A DNA stretch of 52,678 nucleotides from Gonapodya sp. JEL0774 (Eukaryota; Monoblepharomycota; Monoblepharidomycetes; Monoblepharidales; Gonapodyaceae), in the NCBI GenBank assembly GCA_027604505.1, contig JADIIX010000125.1, forward strand, positions 1-52,678, written 5' to 3'. Made by a program: the position numbers and the translations under genes. The notes below the pieces were generated by a model. That model did not search any database, had not been told where the DNA came from, and saw nothing but the letters and a program-made list of their open reading frames with translations. Of the stretch, positions 21,771-34,164 are shown one piece after another (position 1 is the first letter of the stretch; every line of letters begins with the position of its first letter).

Positions 21771-22215
21771 AGCAATGGGTTAGTGGTGCTTAGCGGTTTG
21801 TATGTCCGGAATCGGGTTCAATGGTTGAGCGGAGATCGCCGTCAGGTCGGCGGAGGATGAAACGCAGATGTGATGGCGCTTGCATCGTGCACAATCTCGA
21901 GCAGAGAAGAAAATTTGTGGACACGTAAGTGGGCAGGTTTACCACTTTACGATGTTCCTCCTCCCTCGTGTCGGACCACGTGGACCGTGCTCGGCATCGA
22001 GGACTCACTTCGATGGAAACTACCACGCCATTTCGTATACACTCTAGACCGTTCTGTTTAAAGTTTGTTTGCTCCTCCGGGTTTCAGATTCGAGGTGTTT
22101 CATTTTGTATAGTGTCGCTTTTTGTATGGATTGCATGGACATTATTCTTTCTTTCTTGTTGCACGAAAATGATTCCCTCACGACGTGGCGTTGGCAATGT
22201 CAGCGAGCAAGGTGG
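21771..22215. other. Convergent intergenic region
   Basis: Lies between the 3' ends of the bZIP gene and the minus-strand gene that follows. No convincing coding frame. T-rich stretches at about 22100-22170 are compatible with 3' processing. Confidence 0.4.
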
Positions 22216-23351
22216 TCAATACCGTTTGTCGATGAGCACGTTGGCGGACTTGAGTAGGTTTTGTACGGATGTGAGGTCCACAGGTTTGGTGGCAACGACT
22301 GGAGAGCCACCTAGAATTGAGAGGTTGGAGATTCAGGCGCTTTGGCAGAAACAGACCGCATGCAAACACTGTGACTGCTTTTGAATAAACGCTCTCCGCA
22401 GTTGTTCGAAGGGAAACCACGCTGATATATACTTGATCCACTTGAAATTCGCGAGCAGATATTTTTCTGTGACAACCTAAACCTGAGGTGGCGATAAAAA
22501 CCATCTACAACCTCCAGAACCACTATCTGAATTGCTTCTTTGGATATCCCCCGACTCACCATCACGAGCCCATTCGTCACGTCTACAGCAATTTCATTTG
22601 GAGCGTTCCGTGCCCGTCCAAACACAAGGTTAATGCGAGTCGTAGTCCTTCCGTTTTTGGTGCGTGGTGCAGTTCTCTCGCTCCAGTTCCCGCACGTATG
22701 GAGAAGTGGTAAAGTCCACGTTCGGAGCATGGTGGATTTGTTCCCGCAGGCCGAGACGCTGGTGACAAAGCCCGGGGTTGAGTATTCGTTGCCCGCTCCC
22801 CATCGTGAAAATTCATGGTGAAACTGGCATCGTCCGACTACTCGTCCCATCAAATACGCTGGATCTCAAAGTGGCTGGCGCTCTTAGGGAATAGATTGAC
22901 GCTCGGTCGAGTCCCTATCGAGAGGAGAGTAGGCAAGGTGAAGCAGACCTCATACTTGATTAATTAATCAATCACCACCTACAGAGGCCATCTGTCAAAT
23001 TCATCAACAAATAGGTGACCACTTTGCAGCTCTTCAGGTATTCGATTTTCCATCCCATTGATGCACCCGATCAAGAAGAGGAACTGGAACCACTCACTCG
23101 AAATGAAACTCCAGACCAGGGGACCAAAACCACCTCGGAGACTCACGCGGCTGAACTTTATCGTTGAAGTAGTCCTTTGACGGAACGTAGACTCTCACGC
23201 TGCAGACGGGTCTGGCGAGAGAAGGGGCAAGGACGGTATCACTCTTGCCATCTCGAGTGCAACTGGGGCCCAAGGCCAGGATTGCAAACAGAATGAAGAT
23301 CGTCAGAGAACAGTCGTTGACCGGTACTTCAGGTGCAAATATCCCTTCCAT
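22216..23351 (-). CDS. Multi-exon gene of unknown function (partly resolved)
   Basis: Several exons are individually convincing. 23058-22983 (MGWKIEYLKSCKVV...) joins 22914-22858 (...SVNLFPKSASHFEIQ) in phase 1 across 68 nt. A frame ending at a GTGAGT donor (22559) joins an exon from 22476 (VVTEKYLLANFKWIKY) in phase 0. The last exon, 22310-22216, ends LKSANVLIDKRY and a TAA/TGA-type stop. An ATG at 23351 starts a frame with a hydrophobic segment (SLTIFILFAILALG) that may be a signal anchor or a first exon. The middle, 22857-22560, is open in all three minus frames, so the junctions there are unsettled. I recognise no domain. Treat the limits as approximate. Confidence 0.4.
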
Positions 23352-23652
23352 TCAAAAATAAAAAATGGCTAGACGCAATTTTGCGTTTGCTAGAAGAGTT
23401 TTAATTTGTTTAGGGCAAAAGAATAGCGATGAAAGTCGAAAATGCCTCGGTCCCCATTTCAACAAAGCTATGGGCTCTTTGGAGAGGTGAATTCACAGTG
23501 GTGTTGCCTCACGAGGTCGGAGTATTGATCTCAGGTGGTGGGATCATGCAAGCTAATTCGATCACGGTACTATTGATGCCCCTTCCCGTCGATCAACCGC
23601 AAAAAGAGCTGTTTAGCTTCCGGAAAAGCTGCATCAGCACGTGTTTCTATGT
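23352..23652. other. Intergenic region
   Basis: An ATG-initiated plus-strand frame of 90 codons (23429-23701) runs into the 3' end of the opposite gene. It has no motif and I do not call it. Otherwise this is flanking sequence. Confidence 0.3.
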
Positions 23653-26600
23653 TTATTGGGATAAGACTTCATCTTGTTGTGTGAATTTCTCGTCGCGGTG
23701 AACTGTATGAGAACCGCGTGAAACCGACGATATCCTTGCTCTTGACCGGATCAGCACCTCCTGCACTTCTGGAGAAACACCATCCTTTTGTTGAGAAATG
23801 CCAATCGGAGCTGGTACGTGAACATGCCCTCTCATATCACTTTCACCTCGAGAGACCGACGATCCCCGTTGCCGGCCGAGAACCACCTTCGCTTCCCGAA
23901 GTGCATCACTCACACGAGCATCAAGTTCAGTAGATCCATTCGTTCGGCCTTGATGGGAATTCTCGCTGCGAGACACCGATGAAGCCCTTGATCTGGCGAC
24001 AACCCTTTTGGCCGCGAGAATGGCCAGATCTGTGCGAGCGTCGATCTCAGATGCGACATAAATATGATTGCGCGCACTAAGAAGTTCCGATTCTAACTGT
24101 TTCCGTTGAGCTTCGTTGAGAGCGAGCATTCGTAAGAGGTCAGCAGTGTGCATGCGTTCCTGCTGCGACACTTCTTGTAGAGTTCGCAACTCGTTGACGG
24201 CACTTTGTTTCTCAATCGTCATCGCTGAGAGAGCTTGCTTGTTTTCAGAATCAGGGCCTTGAAGAGTCTCCGGGCATCCTGGGAAGGTGTGTGTGTTGGG
24301 AGTGCAGTCAATATGTCGATTCAGAAAAACACAGCAAGCTCTCACCTTCAGATGGCACCTCTCCAACTGCACCTTTCGGTATCAAATAGTCGAAGTCCTT
24401 GTTCAAGATTCCAAGCTGGAACTCAAGCTCTCTCCTACGGTTCTCGCTCACTGCGAGTTCAATTGCAAGCTTGGCACATCGCTTTCGTTCGCAGTCTAGT
24501 TCATCCAACGCTACGTGATAGCTTTCATTGTACATCCCATTCTGTTCCACATTCGCAACTGTTCCTGTCTCCTGGATTATTGCCAGCTCGGGTACCTCCG
24601 TCACATTATCTGCAGTCTGTGTACTGACCTCAAAAAGCTGAGGCTTCGCTTGAGCACGAGTGACTTGGTGATATTCGTCGTTGCGTGAATCGATAATCAA
24701 TGCAGATACATTTTGTTCGGCTCCAATCGGGTCAGTCAGTGCTGCCATGTTCACCTCTTGTCGAGCAGAGTCAGCGATGACTGACTGAGGTACTGTTACC
24801 CTGTTATTCATACCAACAGACAATAAAGGTGTACGAGGCGTGGAATGGCCTCGCTCGAGAGGTTTATGAGCTGTCACAGGACGTTAGGATAATGACCAGT
24901 CGGGGGCCAGTTTGTAAATTCAGATCTCACACTCTTTTCCACCTCCGTTGATCTGACATTCGACAGGAGCAGGACATAAATCCACGTTACAGGATTTTGA
25001 ATCTTCGAACTGCCCCTTGACAGCACTAACATCGCTGTGTTTGGTGCTTTCAAGTTGATTCCCAAGCTCGACTCTCAGTTTGATCTCTGGCTTTTCCAAA
25101 GATTCATCATTTCGTGCTAATTTTGTATCACCCTCGTGCCAACGTGACACGAGTTGCCGACCATGTACATTTGTTGCAGAATGGCCCGTTTCTGCGACCC
25201 ACATTCCAACAATGTTTATTAGGGAATGTTCAGACTCGGTCGAGTCATGCGATTCTGACGATTTGAAGAGGTTAAAGAAATGCATGATAATAAATATTGA
25301 ATAAGAAAGTGCCGCACCGTCAGGTTGAATAGGGTGAAGTGGCGGAGCTGTACCTTCAGCACTTCCCGATGATGCTCCATTATTGCGTGCTTGTTCAAGC
25401 TCTAACTTGACCAAATCTAAGTGGTAGAACCCATTGTCCAGCACATTTGTTTTGGCGTTCACTTTACTAGCTGGATTGTCCAAGGTAGCGTTATCGTTTT
25501 CAATCGTCTGAGTAGCAGATTTCAGAGGTTTAAGCTCCGACTGGACGTCGGTAGACTGAGCGAGACCTGATGAAGAATAGATGCGATGTGTGAACCATCC
25601 AAGGTATGTCCGAAATGGCTCCTTACCGTCAGGGCGCACTTGCGTCTCGAACATCTCTTCGTCATGATTTGGGTACAAATCGAACTCACTCGGAGGTTGC
25701 CTCGTAAAATCCTCCTCGAAAACCTTTCGGTGAATTGACGCTTCTTGATAATGCTCTTTGATCGTTCCAGTTTCTGTCATGACCAAGGACACACCATTCG
25801 TGGCAGATGTACAATTGATAGGGTCGCTCAGGTCGACGAACAGCAGTGGCGTCGGAGACTTCGAAAGTGTCGGTTCGATTAATTTGGGATCTGCGAAGGC
25901 GAGACATCGTGCGGTTGTCAAATTGATTAATGCAATACCAAACTGGAATAGATCTCACCGTCATCATCATGCCCATTTGGTACGTTTGTGAACTGCGTTG
26001 AGAGCCCGACGTGCTGGTCTTGTGCTCCTTCTTCAATTGGCACTTCTTCCTGCCCACCTGGCAGAGTTTGTTGTGGACATTCATTTGGATCGGACATCCC
26101 ATGGATGGCTTTCAGAACAACTTGACCATCTAGACCACCATTCAGCTCATGCTCCACAAGTTGCAGGTTGGGATGTGTTTGAGTCTCCACAAGATCTCCA
26201 GACGCTTGGAAGACGTATGTATGTCGGTGAGACATTTCATTACACTGTAAACTAGATTGACTCGGTACAAGCTCACCTGGATGAGCCTGCATCGCATCTG
26301 TATTGGCAAAAAGAAATCCAGTTATTGGAACTTTGAAACTATGCAGCAGCTCGAGTATTCCACCATTTCATTCTCACCATTGTGACTGCATTGAGCTAGA
26401 CACATGTGGTCCAAAGATTTTTCGATGTTGGAGCACGAGCTTCCAATATGTAGCTCGGGATCCGTCTTTGCTCCGATTCTGCGTTCGCATGGAGTGAGTG
26501 AGAGTTCTAGGTCTTCATCTTGTGGTTGTTGATGAAGCCAGTTGTCGAAAACAACCGGGATAGAGGGTTGGTTCCTTGCGTCAGAGTCGGGCTGCGGTGA

Positions 26601-27431
26601 TAGTTGAGCTTTGATGGCAACGGACATACTATAGGCTCATTTGAAGATTCACAAATAAAAGCAACTAAACTCACTGTGATTTTCAGGAGCTACTCGACTC
26701 AGATCCTCACAGTAACATTGTAGTTGTGTCACGAGAGTGTCTATGAAATCTTCCTCGCAGCGTATAAGTTTGCTAGAAGCCTGAAAAGCGCAATCAAGAG
26801 AACGTATGTGTTCCGTGAAAGACATCTGATCTTCTTCAGCATCGCAGAAGAGCTTATAGCGGGCCGCTTGAAGATCCCACACGAAAGTCCACAAAACGTC
26901 AAGGGCTTCCCGAAGATCCCCGACATTCTGCCTTGCAATTAAAATTTCTTCATTCAAAGCGATCCTTTCTTCTTGCATGACAGCAAACATCTCCAAGAGC
27001 ACTTCATTCTCTGCTTTCCAAGCACACCGGTCGTATAGGAACGACTCGTAGAATTTTTGTGGCGCTTCGTCATGTTTTGGGTCATCCTGGAAGCTGACAC
27101 AAGGGTTATGATCTTCTTTTCGAATTCCAGATAATTTAAAAGCTGTGGCGCCCCTCAGTGGTGGGGACGTCTCCACAGCTATTGGGGTACCCCTCCCTGC
27201 GAGATCGTAGCTCAAGTCAGCAACCAACCCGCAGAGTTGTCGAGTAATATTCGCTAATGAAGGACCACCAAGGGTATCAGTTGGAGGGAGGACACAATTT
27301 CCAGTGTTATGGCGGATTGTGGGATCGAAATGATCACGCTCCAGGTGCATGTAAGCATAATCATAATGGACGTCTGAGAGCACAACTTTCGGTGGAAGAG
27401 GATACTCTCTGAAAGAACGTATGGCTGGCAT
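23653..27431 (-). CDS. Large coiled-coil protein with C-terminal SSVSRG repeats
   Basis: Six exons close in phase 1 throughout: 27431-26675, 26608-26378, 26297-25959, 25890-24931, 24870-24346 and 24278-23653 (introns 60-80 nt), giving 1,145 residues. Exon 1 has a heptad-like helical region (ENEVLLEMFAVMQEERIALNEE) followed by segments rich in charged residues. Exons 2-4 are acidic and disordered. Exons 5-6 return to coiled coil (ERKRCAKLAIELAVSENRRR; SQQERMHTADLLRMLALNEAQ). The tail carries three copies of an Arg/Ser motif, RSRASSVSR, RQRGSSVSR and RARISSVSR, spaced about 40 residues apart. These are possible basophilic-kinase or 14-3-3 sites. A scaffold or cytoskeletal role is plausible but not shown. 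A hydrophobic stretch in exon 4 (YSIFIIMHFFNLF, near 25270-25310) might be an unspliced intron remnant. Confidence 0.65.
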
Positions 27432-28081
27432 CCCGAAACCTCTGTGTCGGTTGGTTTCCTGACATGTTTTGATAAATCACTACGAAGAACTTTTGGCAGA
27501 ACTTGTTCGCTGTGGAGTACCTACGGTAGCAGGAGCAGCAAAGATGCCCAGTCCGAAGAACATTTCCATAGAAATCGCAATCCGAATCCAAATAAGTGGC
27601 TCGATATTTCACGACAACAGCTGGACGCGAAAGGGCCTATGACTTGGGGAGTCAGGGTCGCGTCCAGGGATGTGGAGAGAAAAGCGGCCTATTTCAAGCG
27701 AGGACTAAGAGCTCTCGCTTGGCAACGTCCTACGCTTCGATCCGACTGGTGGTCGATTGAAGGCGTTTGATGATGAGGATATCCCAAGCATGATGGCCCG
27801 GCCCGACCTCGGCAACATACACAACAGCACGTTGTTTCTAGGAACAGGGCGTACGAGTGTATCGTAAAAAATTTTAAATGTGATTCTGGTTTTAGAAGAT
27901 TGAAATTAGCACCGTATCTATGCGCGGACGACCGAACATGTAATACTACCGTAGTGCATATATACATTCAATCCATTGATGGGGGACACATACATTACTC
28001 AAGTAATAGCGAAGTTTGCAATTCCGAGTGAACACGTAGCTGCCTTCTTACATGGCAGCACTAATACGGGACAACGAAATG
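27432..28081. other. Intergenic region, no supported gene
   Basis: Short open frames on both strands between 27444 and 27967 lack motifs and consistent splice sites. The block serves as the 5' flank of the coiled-coil gene and the 3' flank of the FN3 gene. Confidence 0.4.
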
Positions 28082-31060
28082 TCAACCTTTCGCCCCCGTT
28101 ACAGTTGTACCCCAGTCCAACGTCCACGTTCTCTCTTCTTCCTTGGCCAGTCGGCTACCTCCGACCGCCCTCACCGCGCCACCACCTGGCCCGCTGGAGG
28201 GACCTTGAACGCCAACGACACCAGAACCCACAACAGTGCCAACACTCATTCCGAGACCGGAAACCAACCCTCCACCTCCACCTGGCCCGTCCCATCCGCT
28301 CGGTGAGAATCTTCCCGACGAAGAATGGACCACAGGAGCCGCAGGGGTCGGCGCCGCCCAAACCGACGATAAACCCGGAATCGTCTCCAATATAGAAAAA
28401 GCAGGAGGCGCAGGAGTCTTGTCCAATTCGGATTCGTTGTGGTAGTGGTGTGATGCGTTGTAATATGAATCTGGTACAGCGACCCCGTTGGACCCGTAAC
28501 CGAGATCCTGCTGTGCTAACGCAAAATCAAAATCGTCTTCCACCTCGCCACCACTCGCATAATGCTGCAGTCGCCCATGCTGTTGTTGCTGCTGCTGGGG
28601 TGACGGAATCCAAAGCGACGATCGTTCGTGTGCATACCCTCCCCGGTAGTCTGCGTAAACGCTGTCACCTCCGCTACCGTGTGCGGACGGTAATTGAGAG
28701 TCCGACCCCGCATGCCCGTAGTAGTACTCGTGTAGGGCAGGATATCCACTGTTAGGATCACGTTGAGGGAATGCGTCCACCGTTTGAACATGGTCGCTGC
28801 CGTAGTAAAGTTCGTCCGCATATTCTCCGGCATATAAATCTACGACATTTTGCTCCCTCCCATTTCCAGCTCCAGTTGATGTTACCTCGTCGTAGACACC
28901 GTGGCGATCGTCACCGCCTAACGGGGCGAGATCCTTGCCCTCAGCAGACGTCACGCGCTTCCTCGTCCGAGTTGATGTCACATGCAGAGTGTCTCTCGAA
29001 GGAGATGGAGGCCTCTGCATTGACACCCGTTGGACGTCGACCTCCCCAACCCCATGGTCTCTCGAGTGGCCAGGTCCACCTACTCCTGCAAAGTCCATCG
29101 AGAGCGACTTGCCGTGCCGCTTAGATGTCCCCGTACTACCTCCGCGAGTCTTGTGGGGGCTCTGACGGGCTGTTCGTGCCGGACCAGGAGCGGGCACTCC
29201 ACCTTTCGAAATACCACCAGTCTTCATTTCTCCCCCTTGTGCCACTCGATTCTCCTCCTGGAGTGATTTCAGCCGTAATCTTATCTCCTGCACCCTCAAA
29301 GCCACTGCGCCAATCTCTCCAACCCGTCTCTCAAGCACTTCCTTGAGCTCGACCGTGCGGCGCCGCTCTTCTTCACAGGTTGCTTCCAGATCTTTACGTC
29401 GAGAATCCAGCTGTTCGCGAGCACGCTTCGAAGTGTCTTCCGCGGACTTTCCGTGTTCTCTAAGTCGTTTTGCCTCGGTTCGAAGATCATCAGCGCGCAG
29501 GGTGGATCGCTCAGCCTCTTCCAAGGCAGCCTTGGGACAGAATCAGAGGTTGCAATCGTTCACAAATTTCAACTATCAGTGAAGCTGGAAAGTTTTATCA
29601 AGTCCTCACCTGAATCTCCCTCTCCATCTTCAGCTTTTGAGTTTCAACCTCCCTCCTCGAACCCTCCAATTCTCTCAATCGCTGTCTCACTTTGGCTCTA
29701 CCCCCTTCCTCAACTTTCCTGCCCTCTCTCAACCTCCCAAGCTCAGCCCTCAACTCCTCCTCCTCCCTCGAGAACTGAGCGTCCCATTCTTGTGACATGA
29801 CTTCAATTTCCATCCGGGACTGCCGCACAGAATCAATCTCCGCCACCAGAGTGGCAATCGTTGCGTCAGCGGGGTTAGCGGGAGGGGTAGAGATGCGTTG
29901 CGAAGGGTGGGTAGTCGCATCGTGCGGATCAAAGGAGGTGCCGGCTGCGAAGCCGGCAGGGCCAACGCTCGGGGGAGGATTCGAATGTGTGGGGCTAACA
30001 CCGCTGATCTCGGTGGACTTTGAGAGCGGCAACGTCGCTTGAGAGAGCGGTTTGTCGGTGGCAGGTTCCTCCGTACGCGAAGGGGGTCGCGTTACCAATT
30101 GATTTTGTGTCGAATCAGAGTCACCCCGCCAGGGTTGGCTCAACAACGCATCTCTCTCTGAAAGGAAAACCGATCAGTCCGTGGAGCAACTCAACAGCAA
30201 ACGAAGCCTGAATCTTCCAATGAGACATACCTCGCTCCCAAATTGGCCTCTCTGCACCCGGTACTGCTGTCCGCACTGACAAAGACTTCGACGCCGTTCG
30301 GAGATTGCTCGACCCTACAGCCCAGACACGCACCTTGTACCTGTCACAGAGATTGTGTACGAGTATGGTCCGGCAATGTCTTAAACTTATGACAATGTAA
30401 TATTACTTACAATTTTCCTGGCTCAAGTTTCTGAACTCGCACCGCTGTCTCCCCGGCCTTGGTCTCTCCAATTGCATGACCGTTTACCTCCACAATGTAC
30501 CTCATCGGCGCATCGTCGATCGAGGTTTCTTGCGAAGATGCAATCTTACCGCCGCCGGTGAACGCCGGTGCTGTCACTGTGGATCTGGACCAGCGAACCT
30601 TGAAATAAGTTTCACCGACTTCGGCTACAGCGAGGGTAGGTGTTGAAGGGGGAATGACCAAGAGGAATCCGCAGATCGCGTCAAAGTTGGCGTAAGCTCT
30701 AGAGTGAAAAGAAAAGTTCGTTGCAATGTAATGAGTACTTCCAGTCGGAAACCCGAAGACTCCACCCCAATCAGTTCCATTCCCACCGTGCCTTGATCTC
30801 CGAAATCCTAAACCTCGCATGATAGTTAATCGCGATTCGCATTTTTTGTATGCTCGCCCATACCCCGTGATCTGATGCTCCGCCATTCAGGTCCCATGGT
30901 CATCGTTTCAATCACCCCTCCCACCAACTCACATCCAAGCCCCCCTATAAGCGACCCACACAGTCCCAAAAGCGGCGCAGTGGGCAGCTACGGGCGCCAA
31001 AAAACCAGGCGGGCTCGAATCCCGCCAAGGATTCCACAGAGTGAAGCGGAGGAGCAACAT
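28082..31060 (-). CDS. Membrane-anchored fibronectin type III and coiled-coil protein
   Basis: Five exons give 840 residues with closed phases: 31060-30933, 30698-30411, 30340-30231, 30157-29610 and 29530-28082. The ATG at 31060 starts a hydrophobic N-terminus (MLLLRFTLW...) and a second hydrophobic stretch around AICGFLLVI, so one or two membrane helices are likely. A fibronectin type III domain follows: the PSTPTLAVAEVG strand, the core Trp in YFKVRWS, then YIVEVNGHAIGETKAGETAV, LEPGKLYKVRVWAVGS and SLSVRT. A Pro-rich linker and about 200 residues of coiled coil follow (REEEELRAELGRLREGRKVE; RLREHGKSAEDTSKRAREQ). The Tyr/Gly/Gln-rich tail (with a run of six Gln) is disordered. An FN3 domain of this type (VNG-X-X-GE, TAV, LEPG-X-Y-X-VRVWAVGS) is found in conserved fungal proteins of unknown role. 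Localisation at ER or plasma membrane is inferred. Confidence 0.82.
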
Positions 31061-31227
31061 GGCAATGAGGACTACGTAAGCCCTGAGGGGGTGGATGAGC
31101 GAAAAGAGAGTGGAAAGGGACGTCGAATTGGTTTTGGTGGAGGGAGTAAGCGGGTCTGCTAGGGAAATGCCTTGGATCCCGTAGACGAGCTGAAAAGTTA
31201 ATGAGCAGATGTGAGACGTAAGACCTT

Positions 31228-31989
31228 TCAAAGCGAGCAAATGAGAGCGTCCACCGCGGTGTAGGATTTCGACGGAAACGGCAGGAACAACCGAATCAAT
31301 ATCCCCGTGAACACGATGGAGGGCGCACAACTCCAACCAAAATACATCCGAGGGGCTTCAGGAGGATCTCTCACCATGCTATGTACAATGAAAGAAGCGA
31401 GGAACGACGTGATGCGGTATGGGACAAGGAGGTAAACCTATGAGTTTCAAGTGAAACGATGCAGAAACGAAAATGTTAATGGTGCAGCAACATAACGAAG
31501 CGAGCTAGCACTTCACCATTGTGTCTACAGAAAATATAAGAGCAAGTAATACGAAAAGCACTCCGGAACCAAGGTCCCATGCTTGCAGGCAGACAGTAAA
31601 TGTGAAGTACCTTTTGGCAACGATAGTGCCGAAGTCCAGCCCAGTGCAAACATATATGTAAGACCACTGACTCAGAGCCACACGACAGGAATTGCTTACA
31701 AGAAAATGAGCCATTCGAGGGGAAATGCTGCCCAGAAATTGAGAAGTGAAACCACGCACCACACCAGCGCAACCTCTTGGTGAGAGTTTGTTTGATGTCC
31801 ATAAGTGAGTAAGGCATATCAAACCGAATCTAGACATTCTCTGTACTCACCTAGTGACCTGTTGCTCTCCAGGAACGTCAGAACCCGTTCTGACAATGGT
31901 CCACTTCCCAACTGATCTGCAGGAGCACCACGTGAATGTGCAGCATCAACGTCGCTGGGAGGTCGCGATGTCTTCCACCGCGAAGACAT
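31228..31989 (-). CDS. Four-helix membrane protein, function unknown
   Basis: Four exons give 172 residues with all phases closing: 31989-31851, 31775-31700, 31610-31517 and 31437-31228 (introns 75, 89 and 79 nt). Only short frames are visible without splicing, so the gene is easy to miss. After a hydrophilic N-terminus (SSRWKTSRPPSDVDAAHSRG) come hydrophobic segments VALVWCVVSLLNFWAAF, LEWLIFLYFTFTVCLQAW, SGVLFVLLALIFSVDTMVYL and SIVFTGILIRLFLPF. A loop with VRDPPEAPRMYFGW lies between the last two. The topology resembles small tetraspan or MARVEL-like proteins. I see no family motif strong enough to name it. Its stop lies only 167 bases upstream of the FN3 gene start, on the same strand. 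Confidence 0.68.
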
Positions 31990-32184
31990 TCCCGTGGGTC
32001 CAGGCAAGAGACAGTCGGAATTATGTGTTTACTGTGAAAGCCAATTGAACCACGCAGAAGAACCAAGACATGAACCCAGTTCGAATGACTATGTAACACA
32101 TTTCAAAACTTGCTAATCATACTTTCTAGAGGCCGATTATGTAAGAGAATATGTAACAAATGCGCAAGAGTAGGATGCCAAGAT

Positions 32185-33919
32185 TTAGAGCTCCTCTAGC
32201 TCTGTCAGCCGGTTCTGCAAATATCTCACTACAACTTCTGGGGCTACGCCTTGTCCCAAGTAAAATTCTCTCGCCATCTCAATCGGTGTCTTGCCAAAGC
32301 GGGTCTCCCTTGAGCGGAGCATGCTCGCCAATTCCATCTTCTCCAACCCCAGTTTACTGAGAACAAACTCGAGAACCTCCATGTTCCGTTTTGAACCCGC
32401 TGTGTGTAAGATCGTGGAACCTCTCCAATGAGGTGCGTCTGCATGCCTGTATGGCTGCACAATTGCCGACCGTATCAAATCGACTCGACGTTCTTCCCAC
32501 GCAACTTTCATAATCTCAAAGAACCACGCATTTTTGTAATTGAATGCGGCGTTTGATAGGGGGGTGACAAGCCACTTGTTTGTTCGAGCCGCTGCTCGAA
32601 TCAGACTGAGTGGCTCGACATTCAATTGCGTTCGTCGAAAAATTTCTTCACAAAGGTCATGGAGAATTTCTCGACGCTCCCCTGGCGTGGTATTTGCATT
32701 AAAAATGCAGTGGAGAAGATTCGAGCCGTTTTCATCGTTTGCGACTGAGGATAATATCGATGAACTGACACAATTCCCTTCAGCGGGAATCTCAAAACAC
32801 TCACAGACAAGCGATTCCCACCGATCATTGGGAATTCGATTCAAACTCTGGCAAAGTTGGTCCCACGTGATGCTGCTTATTTGCGCCAGGTGCACAAGCT
32901 CCTGGGGGAATGATCTTCCTCCTTCGAATCGATGAAGGATCTCACACGGAACAGTACTATTCGCTATAAAGATCAAGGCTACAGGTAAGCCAATAACTCC
33001 CCACGAGAGGGTAGAGTTGCACTCACCTCGAGGAGCTTGCTGTTGCCGTGTTTCCTCACGTACCATCCTACGGTACGTCTTTGTGCTTACACATTCCATA
33101 GGTGGCAGGTCGACACGTCCTGAACTTGTTTCAACCGAAATTGTTACAGAAGTGTACTTCTCATTCCCACTTTTCTTCTGGGCATGCGGTTTCTTCACTT
33201 TGAAGACCCACAGTGGGATCTGGACTTTCGCAGAATATGTCTTTGTATCCCGAATTCGCTGAAAAGGAATCAGCAGATTTTCTACGCTTTGAGAAGTATG
33301 GTTCCGGTGCTGTGTGACCGTGACCTTCACCAGAAAAAGAAGAGGGGGTGGTAGGGAGGAGTTTTGTGAATGCGACAAAGAGAACATATCAAGTCCTCCA
33401 CTAGCACAGCCCGAACTCCTGCACTACGTCCTCTTATCTTGAACAGCGCCTCAGCCGTTGTCCATTTACCTTTCTCAAAACCCCGGGGTTGGTGTTGCTG
33501 TTCAAGGTTATAACAAAATATATGCCTGGTTTCGTGGACGTTGCTGTGGGAATCCGCAATATAAGTTCGTGTTTTTCGGGGACTAGAATGTCTTTGTTCC
33601 GAGTGCGAAATTCGGAGTGGGCGAACGATAGTTTTGGGTTGGGGGTCAGGTCACTTCCAGGTGGCAATGATGAGCCCGTGGATGAAGTGCTCGCGACCCC
33701 CGTAGTTAGGACAGTACAATGTTCACTCGTCTTCAAAAAAGGGCCCGTGTCGGTTGAAGTGATCGAGGTTCCTTCGGAGCTCGACAAACCGAACTCCAAA
33801 GGCTCAATAGCATCAAAATTAAGCGGCGACAGATATGGATCCAGACTGCGGAAATCGAGATGCGCCGTTGGGAGAGGACTCCTTCGAGGGTCGGAAGCTG
33901 CAACCGATGATGAATCCAT
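32185..33919 (-). CDS. Beta-rich N-terminus plus ankyrin-like C-terminal protein
   Basis: Three exons give 508 residues: 33919-33470, 33324-33027 and 32963-32185. The 145-nt intron ends in a strong polypyrimidine tract. The 63-nt one (GTGAGT...TATAG) is in frame, so skipping its removal would add 21 residues. The first 110 residues are Ser/Thr-rich and disordered. About 130-260 looks beta-rich (KHELILRIPTATS, YFVITLNSNTNPG, KVQIPLWVFKV, YTSVTISVETSSGRV). A helical region follows (ITWDQLCQSLNRIPNDRWESL), then ankyrin-like units: TPLSNAAFNYKNAWFFEIMKV, GSTILHTAGSKRNMEVLEFV and FGKTPIEMA. The order of a beta domain, a helical domain and ankyrin-like repeats is loosely like Rel/IkB-type regulators, but I find no diagnostic Rel motif and do not claim homology. 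Confidence 0.62.
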
Positions 33920-34164
33920 TATGTGCAACTCCCGGGGGGATGAACTTTCTCCGTGTTGGATGTGTTTGGGTGATGTGAATCACTCGTACGGAGCGCGATC
34001 AGAAATTGATGACGATTAAAAGTGGGCTTTATAAAATGGTGGATGGGGAGCTCCTTCCTTGGACGGTGCAAGCATGTCAATAATGACCCACTAAATATAT
34101 ATATTGTCATCCCATTAGAGATGTTTAAACAGGCAGATTCTGTCCTCTCCCAGTTTCCACACCC
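33920..34164. other. Short intergenic region with a TATA-rich run
   Basis: Holds AAATATATATATTG at about 34093-34106, probably part of the 5' flank of the upstream-oriented minus gene. Confidence 0.3.

Noticed and set aside
23429-23701. ATG-initiated 90-codon plus-strand frame (MKVENASVP...)
   Set aside because: Overlaps the 3' end of the opposite coiled-coil gene and has no motif. Possible but unsupported.
27976-29800. Several plus-strand frames opposite the FN3 protein gene
   Set aside because: Antisense shadows. The minus-strand exons close in phase and carry an FN3 domain and coiled coil.
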